A stretch of DNA of 64,000 nucleotides from Triops longicaudatus (Eukaryota; Arthropoda; Branchiopoda; Notostraca; Triopsidae): positions 1 through 64,000 of the forward strand of contig JAGQDJ010000081.1 in assembly GCA_022885665.1 (NCBI GenBank), given 5' to 3'. Made by a program: the position numbers and the translations under genes. The notes under the pieces were generated by a model. That model saw nothing but the letters and a program-made list of their open reading frames with translations, was not told where the DNA came from and did not search any database. This document shows positions 25,401 to 40,200 of the stretch, one piece after another; positions within the stretch are counted from its first letter, which is position 1; each line of letters opens with the position of its first letter.

Positions 25401-28400
25401 ATCGCACAATTGAATGAAAAGCTGACGATCCTGTTTGCAATAACTAACTGATTTGTTTTCCTTCCGCAGGTAAATCTTTGACTGACCGTTGGAAAACATG
25501 GGGACGATTTCTTACCTATCCTTCCGATCATTCTGCATCCCAACGACCCCTTGTCCCTTATGCAGATCTCAGTGATTCAAGTGATCAGGCTGCCATAGCC
25601 ACGCCACCTGGCTATTTTTCAGCCTCTTTGCATGTTGATTTGCCTTCTTCCTCTTATCCCTGTCTTGATTACCACAGCTACCATCCTTCTCGCACACACC
25701 ACCCAATTTTACTTGGCTGCAGACGACGTCAACCGCAGGTATCGCTCTCATGACCATCTCCCGTTTCCCCAAGATTCCGAGGCGGGCTATGGTCCCACTA
25801 CGCCAACTTGAGGTGGCAATTGTAGAGCCTCTTCTGGGGGCTTTAAAACTCAACGCCTCGTAAGCTAACACATTGGAATCTTTGCCGAGGGGGCGAGTTT
25901 TTTTTTTTTTTTTTTTTGCCTTGTTTATTTCCTCGGATGAGGCCATTTCGCGGAAGTGCGCATTCTGCTTCCCTGGAACCTAGAGTAATAGTGTTTTATA
26001 TATAGTTCTCTTTTACGGCCCGAGGGAGTATTATTGGGAAGCAAAATGAGAGTGCGTAGAGTCTCATCGAGTCTCATCAAGGTAGATAGAACGAAGTAAT
26101 GGAACAGACGTATAGTAAGCGCAGAACTATACGATAGTATTGTCTCAATAACTCTCGTGTCATGAACAGTTGTATAGAGAGAAAGCAGCTAAAACAAGGG
26201 TGGAAAAATAGTAAACGACATAAAGGCCTTGGTGCTCGCAACGTGCCACTCGGCGCGAAGCTATTAGGGCGGCCCGATGACGTCAACCTACTGCACCACA
26301 AAGGCTTGTACCGTACTGGCGCCACTGCCATAGTTTGCTTGATGAGGTGAAGTTTTGTGGGTGGGGGTAGTTTCTGCAGGTTCATGTCCACATTTTATGT
26401 GATTGGGAGAGGCCAAGGTGACGTGTACGGACAATTCAAACGAAGTCATCCGCCCGTTGACACCTCGCTCTGTCCATAGATTAACACAAGATATTCTGAC
26501 AGTACGTAGTGTATGTGTACTACACCGAATTCCAAGTACGTCGACGTGAAAAAGCACTACACAATAGCTACGCGGTGTACAATATTTGCGTGGATGCGCC
26601 AATCGTTCTTGTAATTTGGTCAGATTTCATTTCTTTTGTATCTACGCCCTCACCGAGTTCCTGGTCTGTATCGCGTGTTGAGCTCCCTAAGGTCTGAGCC
26701 GAATTTTAAGATCGGTATTTTCGGTGGGAGCCAACGCTGTACTATGTAGGAATGGCAGTCAGTAACGGAAGAATTCGTGTTCATTTTGATTTGAAAGTGA
26801 AAGGGGAAGAGGAAACGACCATGAATTCCAAATGTGTTTGTGGTTCTTTACCATACGTTGTAACATAACACGCTAAGAGAGTGTACAATAGTAAATACGT
26901 CATTGTGTTTAAGCCAAAGATTCGCATATGCGTGATATCTTGAGAAAACCAGGGGCAAAAACCGAACTTTGTACGCATCGTGTCGTCGTTACCATAGTTC
27001 CACATCCAGACCCTTTCCTGGTCTTGGAAGAATGGTTAACAAAGCCAGGAAGACATGCGAAGTCAGGCCTTTTGTTTTCTTGGGGGACATTTGAGGTAGT
27101 TCCGTATGTTGGTGCTTGGGAATCTAGGAAAAGTTGTCAGCGTATTTTAATGCTCTCGTGCTGTTTGACTGTTCAAGGACTCTTCCGGAGGGATTATCTA
27201 AATCTCAAGCCTGCTTTTAAAAAGCACGAAGAGGCTATGTTATCTCCTTGTATAAGCTTGTAAAGTAGCTTGTTTTTGTTGACAAACTGGCGAGACTTTT
27301 GTAAAACATCGAAACTTAAGTCAGGAGCCTTTCGTTACTTTTCAAAGCCGGTTTTCGTGCCGATGCAACTATTGTGTACCTAATTCCACCCAATTGGGAG
27401 ATTTCACTCAGTCGAAAGCTTTTCGTAACGATAAGCTTCTTCGTCGTAACGGACTTATTAACTTTCTTAGTGAAGTTAGGTTGAGTATGATTCAGAACAT
27501 GTTATTTTTCTATCTACTTTAAACTATAGAGGTCAAAACTTGTAAAATTCTTCTAGTGTCTACAAAGGCTTACAGGAAAATAAATTATATAAGCTGGTTC
27601 ACTGGGGGGTGACGTTGGAAGATGTGTTCTTGTGACACACCTAGAGAACAAAGACAGATTTGTATTTGTCCAGTAGTTAGGCTTATACCTTGCACTGTTG
27701 GACTAGTGTGCGGACGATGGCGACATTTGGAGGTGCCAGAGGTGGCTTTTTACCCCCTGGCCAAAAGATTTTCTATGTATAAGTAAGAGTGATTTGATTT
27801 AAAAAATTTCGGGTTTGCATGCCCTAGCAAAAAATTACAGAGGCTCTGAAACTTTTTATTGCAGTCTTCCATTTAGTGCACAATCGTCTTACAATACGAC
27901 GACGGTCAGTCCAATAAGCCTATTTCTTGGGCTTTTGATAAGAAAAGCGTGTGTAGAAGTTTTCCTGTGGTAAACAAGTAAATTAATTGCTATGGCGTAG
28001 ATATATTCTTCTAAAAAAATAAATGTGAGTATTTTTTACCATTTGTACTCGAAAGTTTTAATTGGCCGAAACGTAAGGTGTAAAAAACTACATAATTAAA
28101 AAATGCCAGTCTAGACCAAAGAATTGTTCTATTAATAATTTATATTGATACAAGTAGAACTTTTACTGTCAACTAGTTACTATAGATTGGATGAAACGCC
28201 TATTTTAAATAAATGTTATTTTGACACGCGTAAAATAAATTGAATGTTAATAAATGTTATGTTATTCTACGTGCATGAATGTTATTTTTTTTCTTTCTTC
28301 TGGTCACACAATAACTTATATAGTTTGAAATAGGCCCCTATTTGTGTCAGTTTGCAATGGGTCATTTTCTTACGATCATTATCACCTTACTGCTTTGGTT

Positions 28401-31188
28401 CCTCTTGAAAGCTCGTGTTCCTTATTGACAAAGAAAAGAAGATCGTACCCATACCCAAGCACAGTAAAGAGCTTAACCTTGCACCATTTGACTGAAATAC
28501 CTTGCTCCAGGCAAAACAGACCATGTGTATTATCTTGCAACTCATAGCTAGCAAGCAATACGCTCTAAAAGGCTACAGGTAACACACCTGTTCAGGCAGT
28601 CACTCTAGAGACTTGGTGATGTATTGACTTTCATACTTAAGGATATTGCCGTTGTTTACCCCTCCCCCTCCTTCATACTTTGGACTCAAATTTACCAAAA
28701 ATTATCGTTACTACTAATTCAGAACGTCGGCTGTTTTTTCCCTTTTTTCGTGAAAGTTACCAAAAATCTAACATAGTTTTACAAACCATAAAGTGTCTCG
28801 GTGTAAAATGATCTGCCTTGTTTGGGAGTAAATCATAAGTGCTGCAGAAAACAGAGTTTTCATATGCACAGGTGTGTATCACAACTTACGGTACCATACA
28901 GATAATACGTTCACAGCTGGTGCTCAGGTCGCCTTGCCTGCAACAAAATAAAGCCTGTGAATAATTGGTGGTTTATAGTCTGGCGGGAGGTGTAAATTGT
29001 GCAGCGAAGGTGTCCGTGACGAACATTTTTTCGATGTGAACTTTCTGTTCGCTATTAAATGAACCCCGTCGATCCACGTTACGGGTAGCCCCCCTATTGT
29101 CACCAAAGTTTGTTGATACTCAAAAGTGAGCTGGCAATCATGGTAAGTAGACCGGCAACTTCGAAAAACATCCCCCATACACCCTCCTCGGAAGAACTAC
29201 CGTATTCCGTTTTTTGGTCCGCAGAGGCATTGGAACCGAGTAGAACCGTTATTATGGGTACAGGCTACTTCCAAAAGGTAGGGGGAAACTAATTAACCCT
29301 AAAGCGCGACAAGCACTGTATAGTACAAGATACCCCAAGGCACATTTCAGCAAAGAGGACATTAACCTAGCTCGACCCCAAATATACACGTGACCTTGCT
29401 TGGTTTTTGCAGGGTAAAACTTATCCCACTCTGTGGCAAATCACCTCACAAATCTTTATAGCCGTGTTTTAACTCGGACTTGGGAGGTAAAAACATGCTA
29501 GGAAATCCCCTGCGTTTTCCATAAAAGAGCTAATGATTTGAGTTAGGGCTAACAAGCTTTGCGAATATTCCACCCAAGACGCTGCAAGACAGTTGAGCCA
29601 GCAGGTGCTGCCACCCGCCGCGTTGTTGGATAATGGCATAGGTTTGACTCTAGCAGCATTTCCCGATCAATAATTGACAGCTAGGGTATTTCTGGCTCAT
29701 GTTGCCCATGCGTTTGCTAGGATATTTTTTTACGATTGAAAAAATAACACACGTTCAAAAAATTGGCCTCTACAAATATAAGTTTCATCGGGATGAGGCG
29801 TGAAGTTTGGACGTAAGCGGAGTTAGAGTGGAAGAATTCATGCCGATTAAAGACGAGTACCGGAAAAAAAGATTAAGTGCTCGTACCAGAAAAGTGATTA
29901 CTATAAGATCGCGAGAGGAGAATGTGTGAGGAAAAAAACAAGTGTCCTGTAAACGCTCATTGATGTGTTACAGTGATTCTGATAAGGCAAAAATACGCTT
30001 GATAAGAAGGCCGATAACGGAGGAAATCGTTAATAATGGAAGATAACTACTAGGAGCTGAAAACTGCACAGGCAAGGCCAGCTGCCAGGGCAAAACCCGG
30101 CCGAGAACGACAGTTATGTTCGCTGTCTCGGGAGTGGTGGACTCGGGATTGCCTCACGGGAGGCGAGCATCACTCCCCGTGTTGTAGCATGCTAGGAAGA
30201 GTGAGTGGCAACGTAGAAGGACTATAGGGTGGTGCGAAGGACTGACCATGTCTCTTGAGAAGCCTCGTGGTTTCTTTCGCTCTTTAAGCGAAATGTCTAT
30301 TCTTGTGTGGAAAGAACGGCAATTATGGACCCAGGAAAGTTTCATCCAAAGTACAGATATAATTCAGGATGGTGCAAAAGGGAAGCCGCCTTTGCAGTTT
30401 TGTGGTAGCGCAAAATCCGTCGAAGACTCGGGCGTTTTTAAGATACCCAAGGAAATTCCTCCCGTTGTTAGGAGGAAGGTTTCACGCAGACGGAGAGGCT
30501 TGTGTCGCGTAAGAATCTTATGGGGGGGGGGGTATGGAACTGTGATCTGATATAATACGTTCTAAAAGCTTTTTGTCTTGACATATTGTATCAGTATATC
30601 TGTAATGAAAAACACAAGGCAGGGCACTTCAGGAAAGGTTGTTAGCCCGACGACCCTTGCTTCGGTCACCAGTGCTACCGTGGCGTCCCCTTTTTATGCT
30701 TAATAAACTGAATTAAACTGGCCCTACTGTACTGGATGCAGTAGAGCAAAGTGCAGTACAGTTCTTGAGACTACAACTGCTATTAAGTCTTCGAAAAAGA
30801 GCTTGGCGGCTTGTAAGCTTGATATTTCCACTTCTTACTTTGAAAAGTTTCTAAGCTGAAGATGGCTTCTGCAACGGGTCGAATTTGCGTAAGGTGTCAC
30901 AATCGCGTGCAGGAACAGGCTGTCACCATTAGCAAGCTCTAGTCACCAGGTTACCCTACAGGCTCCGTTGCTCGATTCTGCGAGCTGGCCTTATACATGT
31001 TACGAATCAATCTTTCAGGACTTGTGGTTCTCTCCGATCTTATTCTTTAGCCGCATTGGATCGGCATTACTTCGTTATATAAGGTAGACCAGATAGATGT
31101 TGGTCATGAAGAAGGTTCGATCAGTTTCTATTCTGGGCAGGCCATCTATTGGCCACGTCATTCTTCAACCGTTGTTTATTTATTTATT

Positions 31189-31257
<69 letters not shown>

Positions 31258-34200
31258 TAAAAATTGCATTTTTGTTATTCGTTATTTTATTTTCTCCTTC
31301 CGATTAAATAAACTAACGTATTGTATTGGATGTGGGAGATTTTGCTTGACAAACTCGAACTGTAATTCGAGTCTTACCAAACTGATCGAACGTCACAAAG
31401 TGTAAATTTTTACGTGCATTTTCATTAACTCTTCTTTTGTGTTGTTCCTTTTCTACTGGATGGCATTTGAGTTTGGGGCAATATTCGACGGTCTGTAGTA
31501 GATCGGCGCAAATTTAGATTAATTTTAATTAATTCCTTCAGGTTACGAGATTAGATTATGATACCCTTATTAACTATGATATATAATAAATTTATGAGAT
31601 GACAGTTTTGTCAAACTTTTTACATCTTTAATGAATAATATTTGTTTACATGCGGCTACAAGATCTTTTTAAACTCTACAGCTAAAATGTAAAAATCGTA
31701 CGAATGCGACAGCATTACGAAATGACAAGTTAACCAACTCGTATTCAAGATAAAGACCGCTTTTGTGATTCTACCTCTATCTCATACACGTGGTTTTTAT
31801 CGTAATTTTTTCATCTTACAGATCAAATTTCCTAATACAGTTTTGTTCTTTTTGTTGACCATAACAGGAAATCAGTACGCCAGTAATCCACCACAATTCC
31901 GACTGCGTGTCACCAAATTTTCCTCGTGCGAGTGACGACCAAATTATCCGTGGAGCAGGAGACAGATATCAACCAGGTAACTTATGTATAGATTTTGCGT
32001 CAGTTTAACTTCCCTTCTCGGTTTCCTATATGAATACTAAGCCTTTGTATGTCGGGAGGCGGAATTTTTATTGTTGACACGTTTACGTCTAGTGGAAAGA
32101 AAAGAAACAAAAAAAAAAGGACTGGAGCTTAGCGAGAGGTTGGGAAAATTTATTGAGAGCTCAACAAGCGTAGTATATTCGAGTAAATAGTCGATGCCGT
32201 AATCAAGTGCCGGCAGGATATTTACTTTTTTTCTCGCAACTCTTCCCCCTCCATACGGAACTAAAGCATGAGAAGCCGGGTAACATACGGAAATCGATGG
32301 GAGTCTGGCCGGCCTGCCATTCCGTTATGTGAACAGTGAACACAACTGGGAACGAAAGTAGAATTGCTTTTCTCCTCCTTTTTACTCATGTTTAGACTAG
32401 CTCAGTGGATTCCACACGAGAGAAAAACGGCACGGGTACCGTTGCGTAAATCGGAATACAGCGCCAGTTAATCATTGGCAACCGTGCACGTAATGATGTA
32501 TTATTGGCAAAGAGGATCCATTGTCGGAAGTTTGGTATCGATCCCATTTTAAAGCCACGAAGGAGTAGGCACAGGAAGCAAAATTAATATTTTTTGGGCA
32601 CAAGTCCGCCTTCGGAATGTTATTGATCTTGTTTGTGCTTCATGTATCAGTAGGAAAAATATCAGACCAGTTTACTTTTGTAGTATAATTCGTACAACTC
32701 CTACAAATTGACTTCAGTTATTGTTTTCTTATTAGTTCGTATTTTTTTATCTAAAAATTTTTTCCCATGTCCGAACTTTATATATAATGTATAAAAGAAA
32801 TATTAGTTAGTTAAGGCTCCTGGACGAATTGTATTGTATTTGTGATACGCTGGTGTCTCTGGCATCAGGTATGGGAGAAACATTTCTATGGCATTCAACC
32901 CAGGCTCGTAGCCAGGATTTCGGTTCGGGGGGTCAATATGGAATTTTATTGGACATTTGTTTTGCTTATATTCACCATTATAAAATAAAAATTTCGAAGG
33001 GGGATAAACCCCTAACCCCCCTACCTACGGGCCTGATTTAACCGGGTTTAGATTGGGCTTTAATTTCTAGATTAATTACCAATATGGCGTTCAAATGTTC
33101 TGTAAGTTCCGTTCTGGAAAGTAAATCCTGAATTGGTAGTTTTGTCGTGAATTAATGAATGCCGACCTCAGCTACCTTTGTTGGATTAAAGTATTGTATA
33201 TTACGTCAGCTTTAAAGAATTTCCCTTTCCAGATTTCCTAATTTAACATAATTGTAGCTTTGTGGCTACTTCATGCAAGAGAAGTCAACTGTATTACGTT
33301 GGTAGGGCTATAGACAGTTAACATTTTGACAAAATGTAGGAAACTGGATTTTGAAAGAATTTAATAAATGTTCCGTCTTACTATGTCTCCAGGTTTGCGC
33401 GGGCAGTCCGCATCTGCTGTCGCGATATCTTTGCCTGCCATTAATTGCTTGTCTGACTGTGACGTCTATGAAGCCGACAAACGAGAAGACGACATCGCAA
33501 CACCTAAAAGGTAAGCCATTTGCTTCATCTGCATCATTTCCCAAGTGCGTCCTACCCAAAGTATTCACATATGTTCCAGTTTCGGATCAGTATAGTGCAG
33601 ATATTTTTTTTTTTAAAGCGAAGACAGAATGGAGCGTCGAAAGAATTTTTTAAAAAATACGTACTTGCCTTTAGCCGTTTGGATCATCGACAAGAACTTG
33701 GTATTGCCGTCACCAGCATATGTTAAATTCCTTCTATTGATTTCGATGCAAGTTTTTGCCCGAACAAGCCACCATAACTTACATGTTTTCCTCTCCTTTC
33801 TTTTTCCTTTGCAGTTCTAAAAGGAATACCGAGTCCAAGAAAGTTACCAAGCTCAAACGTCGGAAAGCCTACTACAAACACCAAAAAGATGTAAGCATTA
33901 CTTTTTTGGCATGAAGAACACAATGCTTAGGTGTCTGCATTTAACAGCCATATGTGCCTTAATATTGCGTTTGGTTACGGTGTGAGGCTTTACCTTAACA
34001 TTAGCCATCTGCACTTTCGTAGCCGTGCAATGACCGCTATATATTGCACTTGTCAAGTCTTGCATGCGTGTGCAGCACTCGCTTCAATACTTAAAGACAC
34101 TTTTAGATTCAGAGAGTTGCTATTTCTCAGAAGTTCCGTAGGAGACGTTTTTCCCTCCTGCTGTTTCTGAAGGAGTCTAAACAACGCCAACAGCGAACGC

Positions 34201-37200
34201 CGCATCGCAGGTTGATAAAATTCAGAGGATTAAGGGTTGCAGAAAACTACAGTGACACCCCGTTTAATTAACATATTGTATAACGAATCACTTGTACAAC
34301 GAGCTCGCGCAAAGATGAAACAATTAATTTTACAACGAACTCTGCCTCTCGCAGCGAACAGCCCAAAGTCAGCAAATTTTTTTAAAAAATTGGCGGTTAC
34401 GTTTCCCAGTCTACACGCATGCATTACAGACGAGGATTTGACTTCCAGTCAGTTGCTAAGAAATAGCCTGCTTGCGCATCTCTGTTTGATTATTTTTCGA
34501 TTACGAGAGGTGCTCAAATAGTACCAGAAAATTCTAGTAAAACGGAGAAAAGAAAGATTTCTTCTGACAAAGTGGTGTATGAGCGCACTTCTTGCCCTAT
34601 GATTACCGCAGACGTAAACTTTTTTTTTTTACAAAATGCGAAGAAATACAAGCCCAAACAAAAACGTGGCACCAAAACAGGTTGAAGCAAAGAGATGCTT
34701 AGACATATTCAACGGCAATACATTGCACTCCTCCAGAACTGCACTCCTCCTTATAGAAGAGACAAAAGCAAGCCACATTAGACGGATTCTTCCAATTAGG
34801 GCCGGGTAGGAAAATACAAGGTTGATATGTAAGAATGATTTAATTGAATTAATGATCGAAGGTTTATGCAACTTAGAATGGCCTCGAGAGCTATTAATTG
34901 GACAAAAATGATTACTACCTGTTTCAAATACACATTTTGAGAGTCAGTCTATTTTTAGTATTTTTTCACCGATTTTTAAATCAACTTTTTCAAGTTTCGG
35001 TCCGGGATCAAAACAGGTTAAAATGATTTCCATTGAATCTTATGGGATAAGAGTGTTTCTTGTAACGAACGCTTCTTAAACCAAACGCCCGTAATTTGCT
35101 CGACACCGTCCTGTTTTATTATTTTCAGCGCTACCTAGCTCTGCGTAGCCAAGTTTGTTGTTACGTAACTTTTTTTATTGACTGACCGCGTAAGCTTTTG
35201 CCTATTGCGGTAGAACTATTATATACAGTCAAGTTACGTAACTTGCCAAAACGTATCATCCAAGCAAAACCTTTTTTTAAAATTCACTTCGTAGGCTTAC
35301 GCTTTTAATTAGTCGTGAATTTCTAGACCAGTTATGCGTATATCTACTTCAGAGTAAACAACACGTGTTTCACTTTAAGACTCCCAGTTTTGAGAGAAAT
35401 ATTACTTAATGTAGCTTACCCATGTTTGGTTTCTAGTGACCGCAACTGTTTTTTTTAACTATTTTCGCAGTGTTGTCACCACTTATGAGGAAAAGATGCG
35501 TAAATGTATTTAGTATTTTTATGAGGATTGTGTTGACTTGGAAGCTAGAGTTTGTTTAAGCAAAAAGAATAATGATGATGTAGCTATGCAAGATAACTAA
35601 TTGGTTATCTTTATCCAATATTTCACCCAGCATAATCCAGCTTACGTAAAATGGTTAATCGATTATTCGAATAGCTAACGGTATTGTATTCTACGTATGC
35701 AAAGGGATTTTTAGCTTTTTACTCTTTTGTGCTCGCCGAGAGAGAAAAATGTGTCCGTCGCATCTTTGAAGGATCTGGTGAAACAAGAACGTGAAAAACA
35801 GAATGGAATAAAAACTGCCTTCGTATCACGAATGAGAGTGTCTTACGTTGCTTTGGGCCTTTTTTCTTCCTTTGCAAGCCCCTATTATACGAAGGTTAGC
35901 GAGTGAAGGAAACGAGAAAAATGGGCCCATGAAAGAGCAATACGTGACGATGTATTACTCGAGTTCTACGCAAGGTCTTTCTGAGTCGTTTTGGCTGTGC
36001 AGTAGGCTATTGTCCAAGTTTCGCTGGCGTAGCGGCGCTCACCGTTCCAGGGGAAGGTATTGCTCCGGAGACCAGTTGAACGGCTGCAGCCTCTCGTACT
36101 GGCTGCTGCTGATGCTGCTGCTGCTGTTTTTGCAATATACCTTACTGCGGCAGACGTTCGGTGTGCGAGTTTCTTTGTCCATTTGTGCCAGTGACGCCTT
36201 ATCTCTGAAGGGGAGACTGTTGTGTACACTTGCATGCATTGGCATATCGTAGACAGAAATTATCCCTGAGGAAAATTTGTGAAGAGTCCAAAGGTGTGGC
36301 ATACGAGTGTTGCACCTGTCAGTGTAGCTTAATTTTCTCATCAAACGCCAAGCCGACAAGAGCAAAGGGGCTTAAGCCTTGAATTGTTATCACGTGGCCG
36401 TAATGACCTCAAGGCATCTGGAAAGTGTTGCTTTGCCCCACGATCTAATTGATTTCTCGCACTAGACGGACAAGAAGCACTAAATTAGATACAGGCTCCC
36501 AATATTGTTTTTGGAAAACGAAAGGTGCACATAAGAAATACTTGTTTCCCGTGCCGCGACGTGTTGACTGTCTGCACGTTCAGCCCAAAATGAGGTGTTA
36601 ATTGACAGAGAAAATGAGCAATGAGAGGCCCGGATCTAAGGTTAACCAGCGCCATTACCATCCACGAAGAAGTCGTTCCGGACGCTTGACACCGGAGTTG
36701 CTATTTCCGGGAGGATGGCCCTGGTCTTCTGGCTCGCCAATAGTCGCTGGCACGGACAGTGGTGCGAGTGGGAGTTCCCGGAGCCTGAGCAGCACGCCCA
36801 CCAAGTGTTACAACAACAGCTTTTTGCAAGTTAGAACTGGACCGACGCCAGGAAACATGCCTTCACCGACGCGGCCCGATGTAACCGATGGCTTTTTGCG
36901 AGGCACCATGAATCTCTTTCTCCTGGTTACGCCCCCTGCCGCAAAAATACAGGTGGAGAAAAAAGGCCTAAGCCCTGTTTTCGTTCGTGTGAAATTAGTT
37001 GAAAAGGCAAGAAAAAGAAGTCAGATTTACACCAGCAATTAAAAACATGTGCAGGGCGCGGAACAGTTCAGGCGTCGCTTTTTTCGCGTGGATAACAAGA
37101 TTCTGGGATTCTGATTTAGAGAAGGCGTACAGAAAAAGAAGAAGAAAAGCTGCACTGTCAGCCTGAAGTGGCTTCCTGCCGTGCGACACTGAATCTTTGT

Positions 37201-40200
37201 CATTGCATTCTTCGGAAACAGAACAAAAAAGGGACCATAGGGTTTTGGCTAAAGTCGAGAACTTGAAAATCAGTAGCAAGTTTATCGAACGTGAGGACAT
37301 GCGAACTGACGCAAAGGGCGCTGGGCATCGTATAAAAGCTCTGAACCAGTTCCTATTCCGGCCAATTCTCTACTTTTTTTCGGTTGCCGATTATCTTATT
37401 CGTGTTCCATTACGCGCTACTGTCCAGCTTCTCTCTTTAGCCCTTGCGCTTCGCCGCCCAAATCGCACGAGACGTTACAAGCAGTGTTGACCAGGAGGAT
37501 TAGAACTGCGAAAGGCCCACGAGGTCGATACAATATCTCATATCACAGCTCTAACCGGAGATATCCATAACAGACAACAGCAGAAATTACTCAACAATTA
37601 CTTAACTCAACCTTGTTACCCAATCCCCATTCCCCTTGCCAAGAAATCTTTCATGGTTTCAGAGGCGCAGCTAGGAATTTGTTTCGGGGTAGGCCTGTAC
37701 ACTCAAACGCCCCTCAATTTGCCTCAGTTCAACTAAATTTTTATTTGCGGGGGGCCAGCTAGTCCAGCCCTAAACGACATCGGCATAATAAAATCGGTAC
37801 TGATACAAATATAAGCAATATTGACATTCGTGAATTCATGTGCATCAATGTAAGACCTGCTACAATTGCGAAAAGGAGGAGTCAAGAATTTTTTTTAAGG
37901 ATTTCGCGGTAGGCCCGGGCCTGCCGGGCCTACCCCCTGGCTGCGCCACTGCATGGTTTTCATTCAGCTCTGCTTAGTCATCTCAAAAAGTCCTTGAACG
38001 ACCTTAGGCCACCATTTGGGGTAACTCAGCAGTTCGGTGTTTAGTCTTTAAGACAGCGATTTTTCAACTTGTTTTCGTGTTGCGTACCCTAGCGTTTACC
38101 TCATACGCCTGAGGCTAAAGTAATAGGATACTTCGTCGGCCATATATGAATGAAAACGTTCGAATACTGCTCGTGCGGGGTTCTTAATCTAGAGTAACGT
38201 GATATAACACTCAAAAAGCCACTAAAGGGCACGATAGGTAAACCCACCAACGGTTGTACGTAAAGTAGGTTTTTTGTAGTGTAAACACACGCAGGCGGAA
38301 TAATAGCTATCATGTAATCCTATGCAAGAAAGTGCAACACAAAAGGCGCATAATAAAGTAATATTCGACTCACCTGGACCGAAAAGTGCTCAAATTGACG
38401 AAACACAATCATTTATGGTAGCTACCTCAAGCGGCGCCTCTAGCGCAGCTTACCTTGGTGAAAGCCATAGGCAAATACAAAATAGCATGCAAACAAGTCA
38501 CACAATAACCGAGGGAGGCAAAAATAACACATAAATTCATTTAAAGGTGCACTGAAAGAGAAAAGTGTCCTAAAAGAGAAAAATCTGAAAAGGGCTCTCC
38601 CGTACTATTTTGAAACCCTGAGGGCGCATACATACCCGCCGGTTGGGAAACCGCTTCTATGGACTTAGAACGACCGCGGAATGGGAAGCATTTGCACTGA
38701 CAATGGCAACAACACTTCTACATACAACGCGTGAGGTGTATGGCAAACAAAAGAAGAAGAGACACACCGCAAAGTGTGTCTCGTGTTTACGTCTGCAGCG
38801 GAGGGGGTCGAAACTTGTACAGATATTTCCCATTCCCTCTCCTTTTTGATTGACCGCCCAGTAATGCCCGGGCTAAGAAAAGGGAAGAAATTGCTTACGA
38901 TCCTGGCTAATAAGATCTCCATGACAGCCACGCCCTTGTTATAGGTTCTTGTCTGGTCTTTTCTTTCCCTGTAATGGAGACAAGAAAGGCTTGACACGAG
39001 CAAGCTTTTATTTGCTTACATATACAGCTGAGATCGATAACAGCCGAGATTTTTGCACTTTAATTAAGCAAGACTTGGGAGGGGTGGAATGAGGGATGCA
39101 AGTAGGAAAAACTGCCATCCTTCTTTATGCCCTCTCTGCCTTCGATTCTTAATGAAACGTTCCAATATAGCCTAAGGAGGTGCGGTGATTGATGATAGCT
39201 AACCTTAAACCACTAAATAGCTTCCGAATTACCTTTTTGGTGACATGTCTGCTCCTAGCCGCCTTTGGGATCCTTGATGTTTCCGAAGACCTCATAGGAG
39301 TATTTTTTTTTAAAAAAAATTAAACTCCTCTTTTTGCTTTTTCCCATGTCGCTTTTGATGCGAGTGACGGAACGCTTGAATTTTTCCTTACCCATGAAAT
39401 ACTTCGCGCGACGAGACGTGCGGAGCTGTTTACAGTTGAAAAGGTCAGGGCGCACATCTCTTTCCACTTTATACTCCGTGATGGGGAGGATAAGCTCGGT
39501 GAAAAACGGGCAACCTCCTAGTAACCCTAAGACCCGAGTTTTGCTTTCAGTTAGTTAAGCAAACTTGGCGAATTTCAGTTTATCTCTTAATATTTTTAAG
39601 GGAAGCTAATGTCTGAAAGTGCCGGTATACCGGCGTGCAGTACTAACGTAGAGTCGCAAGAGGATTGCATAGCTTTGCTCTGGTTTCACTTATGAGAAGA
39701 GAGAAACTGTAACGGAAAAGAAAATCATTACCACTCAATTCATTGCACAGTCCTTTGTGGGAAAGGGATACAGTTGCAACTCTTCTATTTCATCGTGAGG
39801 AAATGACCTCCCGAGTTTGAAGGGTTTTACATCATGTCGCTCTTTTTTTGTTTGGGTGAAGACAATACCTTGCTTAATTTTTTTCTGGGTTGGCTCAGTG
39901 TGATCCTTACGGTAGCTATTCGGGCTTTTCCTTGTGCCAGAAATGATGTCTTGCTTTTTTTTGTTTTCGTTTTTATGCGCATTTTTTTTTTTTTTTTTTT
40001 TTGTAAGGCGCGAGAAATGACAATAACTTTTCTTGTGTTTCATTTTGGCTTGGCTAGGGTCGTTCCAAGAGTTTAACACACATCGATACGCTGGACCCAG
40101 CCATGTTAGTACGTCGTGAAGATGGCGGTAACGGTGGATGTGACGCTGGCGGTACGGGAGAAACGAGTGACGCCAATGGATTCTTGTTAGCCGAGCGTTT

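Larger units (their letters stand above)
16643..25469. other. Intronic sequence with transposon relics
   Basis: About 8.8 kb with no exon I can support. It holds an inverted repeat (16937-17197), hAT-type elements (21337, 21696) and pogo/Tigger-like termini (22814, 24453). An isolated TAGTGGCGGTTCTGGAGGGGG at 19737-19757 looks like a solo hAT left end with no partner. Confidence 0.5.
33891..40057. other. Intronic sequence with one candidate alternative first exon
   Basis: A 6.2-kb intron of the PLEKHG5-like gene. Besides the possible exon at 36614 and the MITE at 37660 I see only a CTG microsatellite and a long T run (about 39982-40002) upstream of the next acceptor. Confidence 0.5.

Noticed and set aside
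26290..26326. ggcgccactg as a possible hAT right end
   Set aside because: No matching left end or 8-bp duplication was found nearby.
29110..29292. 60-codon plus-strand frame near 29.1 kb
   Set aside because: It overlaps an equally long antisense frame, with no splice sites in a usable phase and no homologue recognised.
35848..36252. 134-codon open frame over a CTG repeat
   Set aside because: The Leu run is produced by the CTG repeat and there is no splice support.
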